Assembly (NCBI RefSeq): GCF_029894335.1
Contig: NZ_JARXZC010000042.1
Coordinates: forward strand, 1-64,000
Length of the DNA: 64,000 nucleotides
Reading direction: 5' to 3'
Source: Kitasatospora sp. MAP5-34
GTDB lineage: Bacteria; Actinomycetota; Actinomycetes; Streptomycetales; Streptomycetaceae
Of this stretch, positions 62,926-64,000 are shown one piece after another. Made by a program: the position numbers and the translations under genes. The notes below the pieces were generated by a model that was given only the letters and a program-made list of their open reading frames with translations, was not told the origin of the DNA and searched no databases. Position 1 is the first letter of the stretch. Each line of letters opens with the position of its first letter.

Positions 62926-64000
62926 TCAGTGGGTGTGCTGCGGCTGGCGCGCGGAGTGCGCCCCGGTGCGCGAGCCGGCCGCCGGCGCGGCGAACGCGGC
63001 CCGGGAGGGCCACCAGACCCGCCGGTCGAGCTCGAGGGTGAGGGCCGGCACCAGCAGGGACCGCACCAGCATGGTGTCCAGCAGCACGCCGAACGCGACG
63101 ATGAACGCCTGCTCGGTCATCGAGACCAGCGGGACCACGGCGAGGGCGGCGAAGGTCGCGGCCAGCACCACGCCGGCCGAGGTGATCACCGGGCCGGTGA
63201 GCCGCAGCGCGGTGAGCGTGCCGGTGCGGGTGCCCAGCCGCAGGGACTCCTCGCGGACCCGGTGCATCAGGAAGATGTTGTAGTCGACGCCGAAGGCGAC
63301 CAGGAAGACGAACCCGAGCAGCGGGATCGACGGGTCGGCGCCGGCGAAGTGGAACACCTTGTTGAAGAAGAACGCCGACACGCCCATCGACGCCGCGTAG
63401 GAGAGCACCACGGTCAGGACCAGCAGCAGCGGCGCGACGACCGCCCGCAGCAGCAGCGCCAGGACCACCAGGATCACCAGCAGCACCAGCGGGATGACGG
63501 TGCGCAGGTCCCGGTCCCCGGAGTCGCGGGTGTCGATGGTGACGGCGGTGTAGCCGCCGACCTTCGCCTCGGCCCCGGCCAACTGGTGCACGGCAGTGCG
63601 CAGTTGGCGCACCGCGTGGACGGCGGCCGGGCTGTCGGGGGTGCTGAGGACCACGGCGTCGACGTCGACCAGGCCGTCCACCACCTTGGGCGCGCCGGCG
63701 GCGGTCAGCGGCGCCACCGAGGTGAGGCCGCCGATGCCCCGGGCGGCCGCGACCACCGCGTCCAGGGAGCCCTCTTTGGCGATCACCGTCACGGGGGTGC
63801 CGGCGCCGCCGGGGAAGTGGGCGCTCAGCGCGTCCTGGCCGGCCACCCCGTCGGTGCGGGTGCTGAAGCCGTCGGCCAGGCCCACACCGGCGGCCTTGAA
63901 CTGGCTGGAGTACCCGGCCGCGATGACCAGCAGCACGGCCGCCGACACCCAGACCAGGCGCTGCCTGCGCCCCACCAGCGCGGCGATCCGGGCCCAGGTG
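62926..64000 (-). CDS. MMPL-family transporter, partial (5' end outside window)
   Basis: The C-terminal roughly 357 residues of an RND-type MMPL exporter. The frame is open to the window edge (ARIAALVGRRQRLVWVSAAV), so the N-terminal half lies beyond 64000. Visible parts are a first membrane helix, an extracellular loop, then five helices with FLVAFGVDYNIFLMHRVREE (the family proton-relay segment) and PVITSAGVVLAATFAALAVV. Such pumps often export aromatic polyketides and give self-resistance. Confidence 0.93.
   Translation of the reverse strand, partial: TWARIAALVGRRQRLVWVSAAVLLVIAAGYSSQFKAAGVGLADGFSTRTDGVAGQDALSAHFPGGAGTPVTVIAKEGSLDAVVAAARGIGGLTSVAPLTAAGAPKVVDGLVDVDAVVLSTPDSPAAVHAVRQLRTAVHQLAGAEAKVGGYTAVTIDTRDSGDRDLRTVIPLVLLVILVVLALLLRAVVAPLLLVLTVVLSYAASMGVSAFFFNKVFHFAGADPSIPLLGFVFLVAFGVDYNIFLMHRVREESLRLGTRTGTLTALRLTGPVITSAGVVLAATFAALAVVPLVSMTEQAFIVAFGVLLDTMLVRSLLVPALTLELDRRVWWPSRAAFAAPAAGSRTGAHSARQPQHTH

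Overview
The window is very GC-rich DNA from a filamentous actinomycete, most likely Streptomyces, Kitasatospora or a close relative. The signs are strong G/C third-position bias, GTG and TTG starts, overlapping ATGA/GTGA gene junctions, SARP regulators, and repeated XRE/DUF397/RsbW-like (WhiJ-type) loci. No rRNA, tRNA or CRISPR array was seen.

Most of the window is an aromatic (type II) polyketide gene cluster with an unusual lipid-activation cassette at its left edge. From 1.8 to 8.4 kb lie a fatty-acyl-AMP ligase, an acyl-CoA-dehydrogenase-like protein, two acyl carrier proteins and an Sfp-type phosphopantetheinyl transferase. The genes are tightly coupled and several carry in-frame minisatellites that code for low-complexity protein. 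Two SARP activators flank a type II thioesterase (8.9-11.6 kb). The core follows at 11.8-20.5 kb: ACP, two SchA/CurD-type proteins, a TcmI-type cyclase, a cupin, KS-alpha, KS-beta (CLF), an aromatase/cyclase, two DUF1772 (anthrone-oxygenase-like) proteins, a ketoreductase-like SDR, two ABM monooxygenases and a 3-hydroxyisobutyrate-dehydrogenase-like protein. This cyclase set suggests a pentangular-type polyphenol, by inference. No KAS III, malonyl transferase or deoxysugar pathway was found.

Tailoring genes continue in islands separated by unrelated accessory genes: an FAD hydroxylase and a third ABM protein (30.4-32.6 kb); a second SDR, a glycosyltransferase and a luciferase-like oxidoreductase (40.9-44.0 kb); and a cation/proton antiporter, a second FAD hydroxylase, an O-methyltransferase and a partial MMPL exporter (58.4-64 kb). 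At five places next to divergent or leading promoters there are 11-bp-spaced direct repeats of the form T(C/T)(G/C)AG, the layout expected for SARP binding sites. They would tie the islands into one regulon.

Between the islands are typical chromosome-arm accessory genes: a membrane M48 peptidase operon with a broken kinase-like gene; GNAT, VOC and SnoaL-like singletons; two nearly duplicated WhiJ-like loci (34.1-36.5 and 55.7-58.2 kb) plus an array of intact and decayed DUF397 genes (54.1-55.7 kb); a TnpB relic; an RHH/PIN toxin-antitoxin pair; a secreted trypsin-like protease; an ArsI-ArsR-aquaporin-ArsC arsenic module; and a PIMT/TgmC-like methyltransferase. Several conserved genes are broken by single-base frameshifts, so either recent decay or assembly error should be considered.
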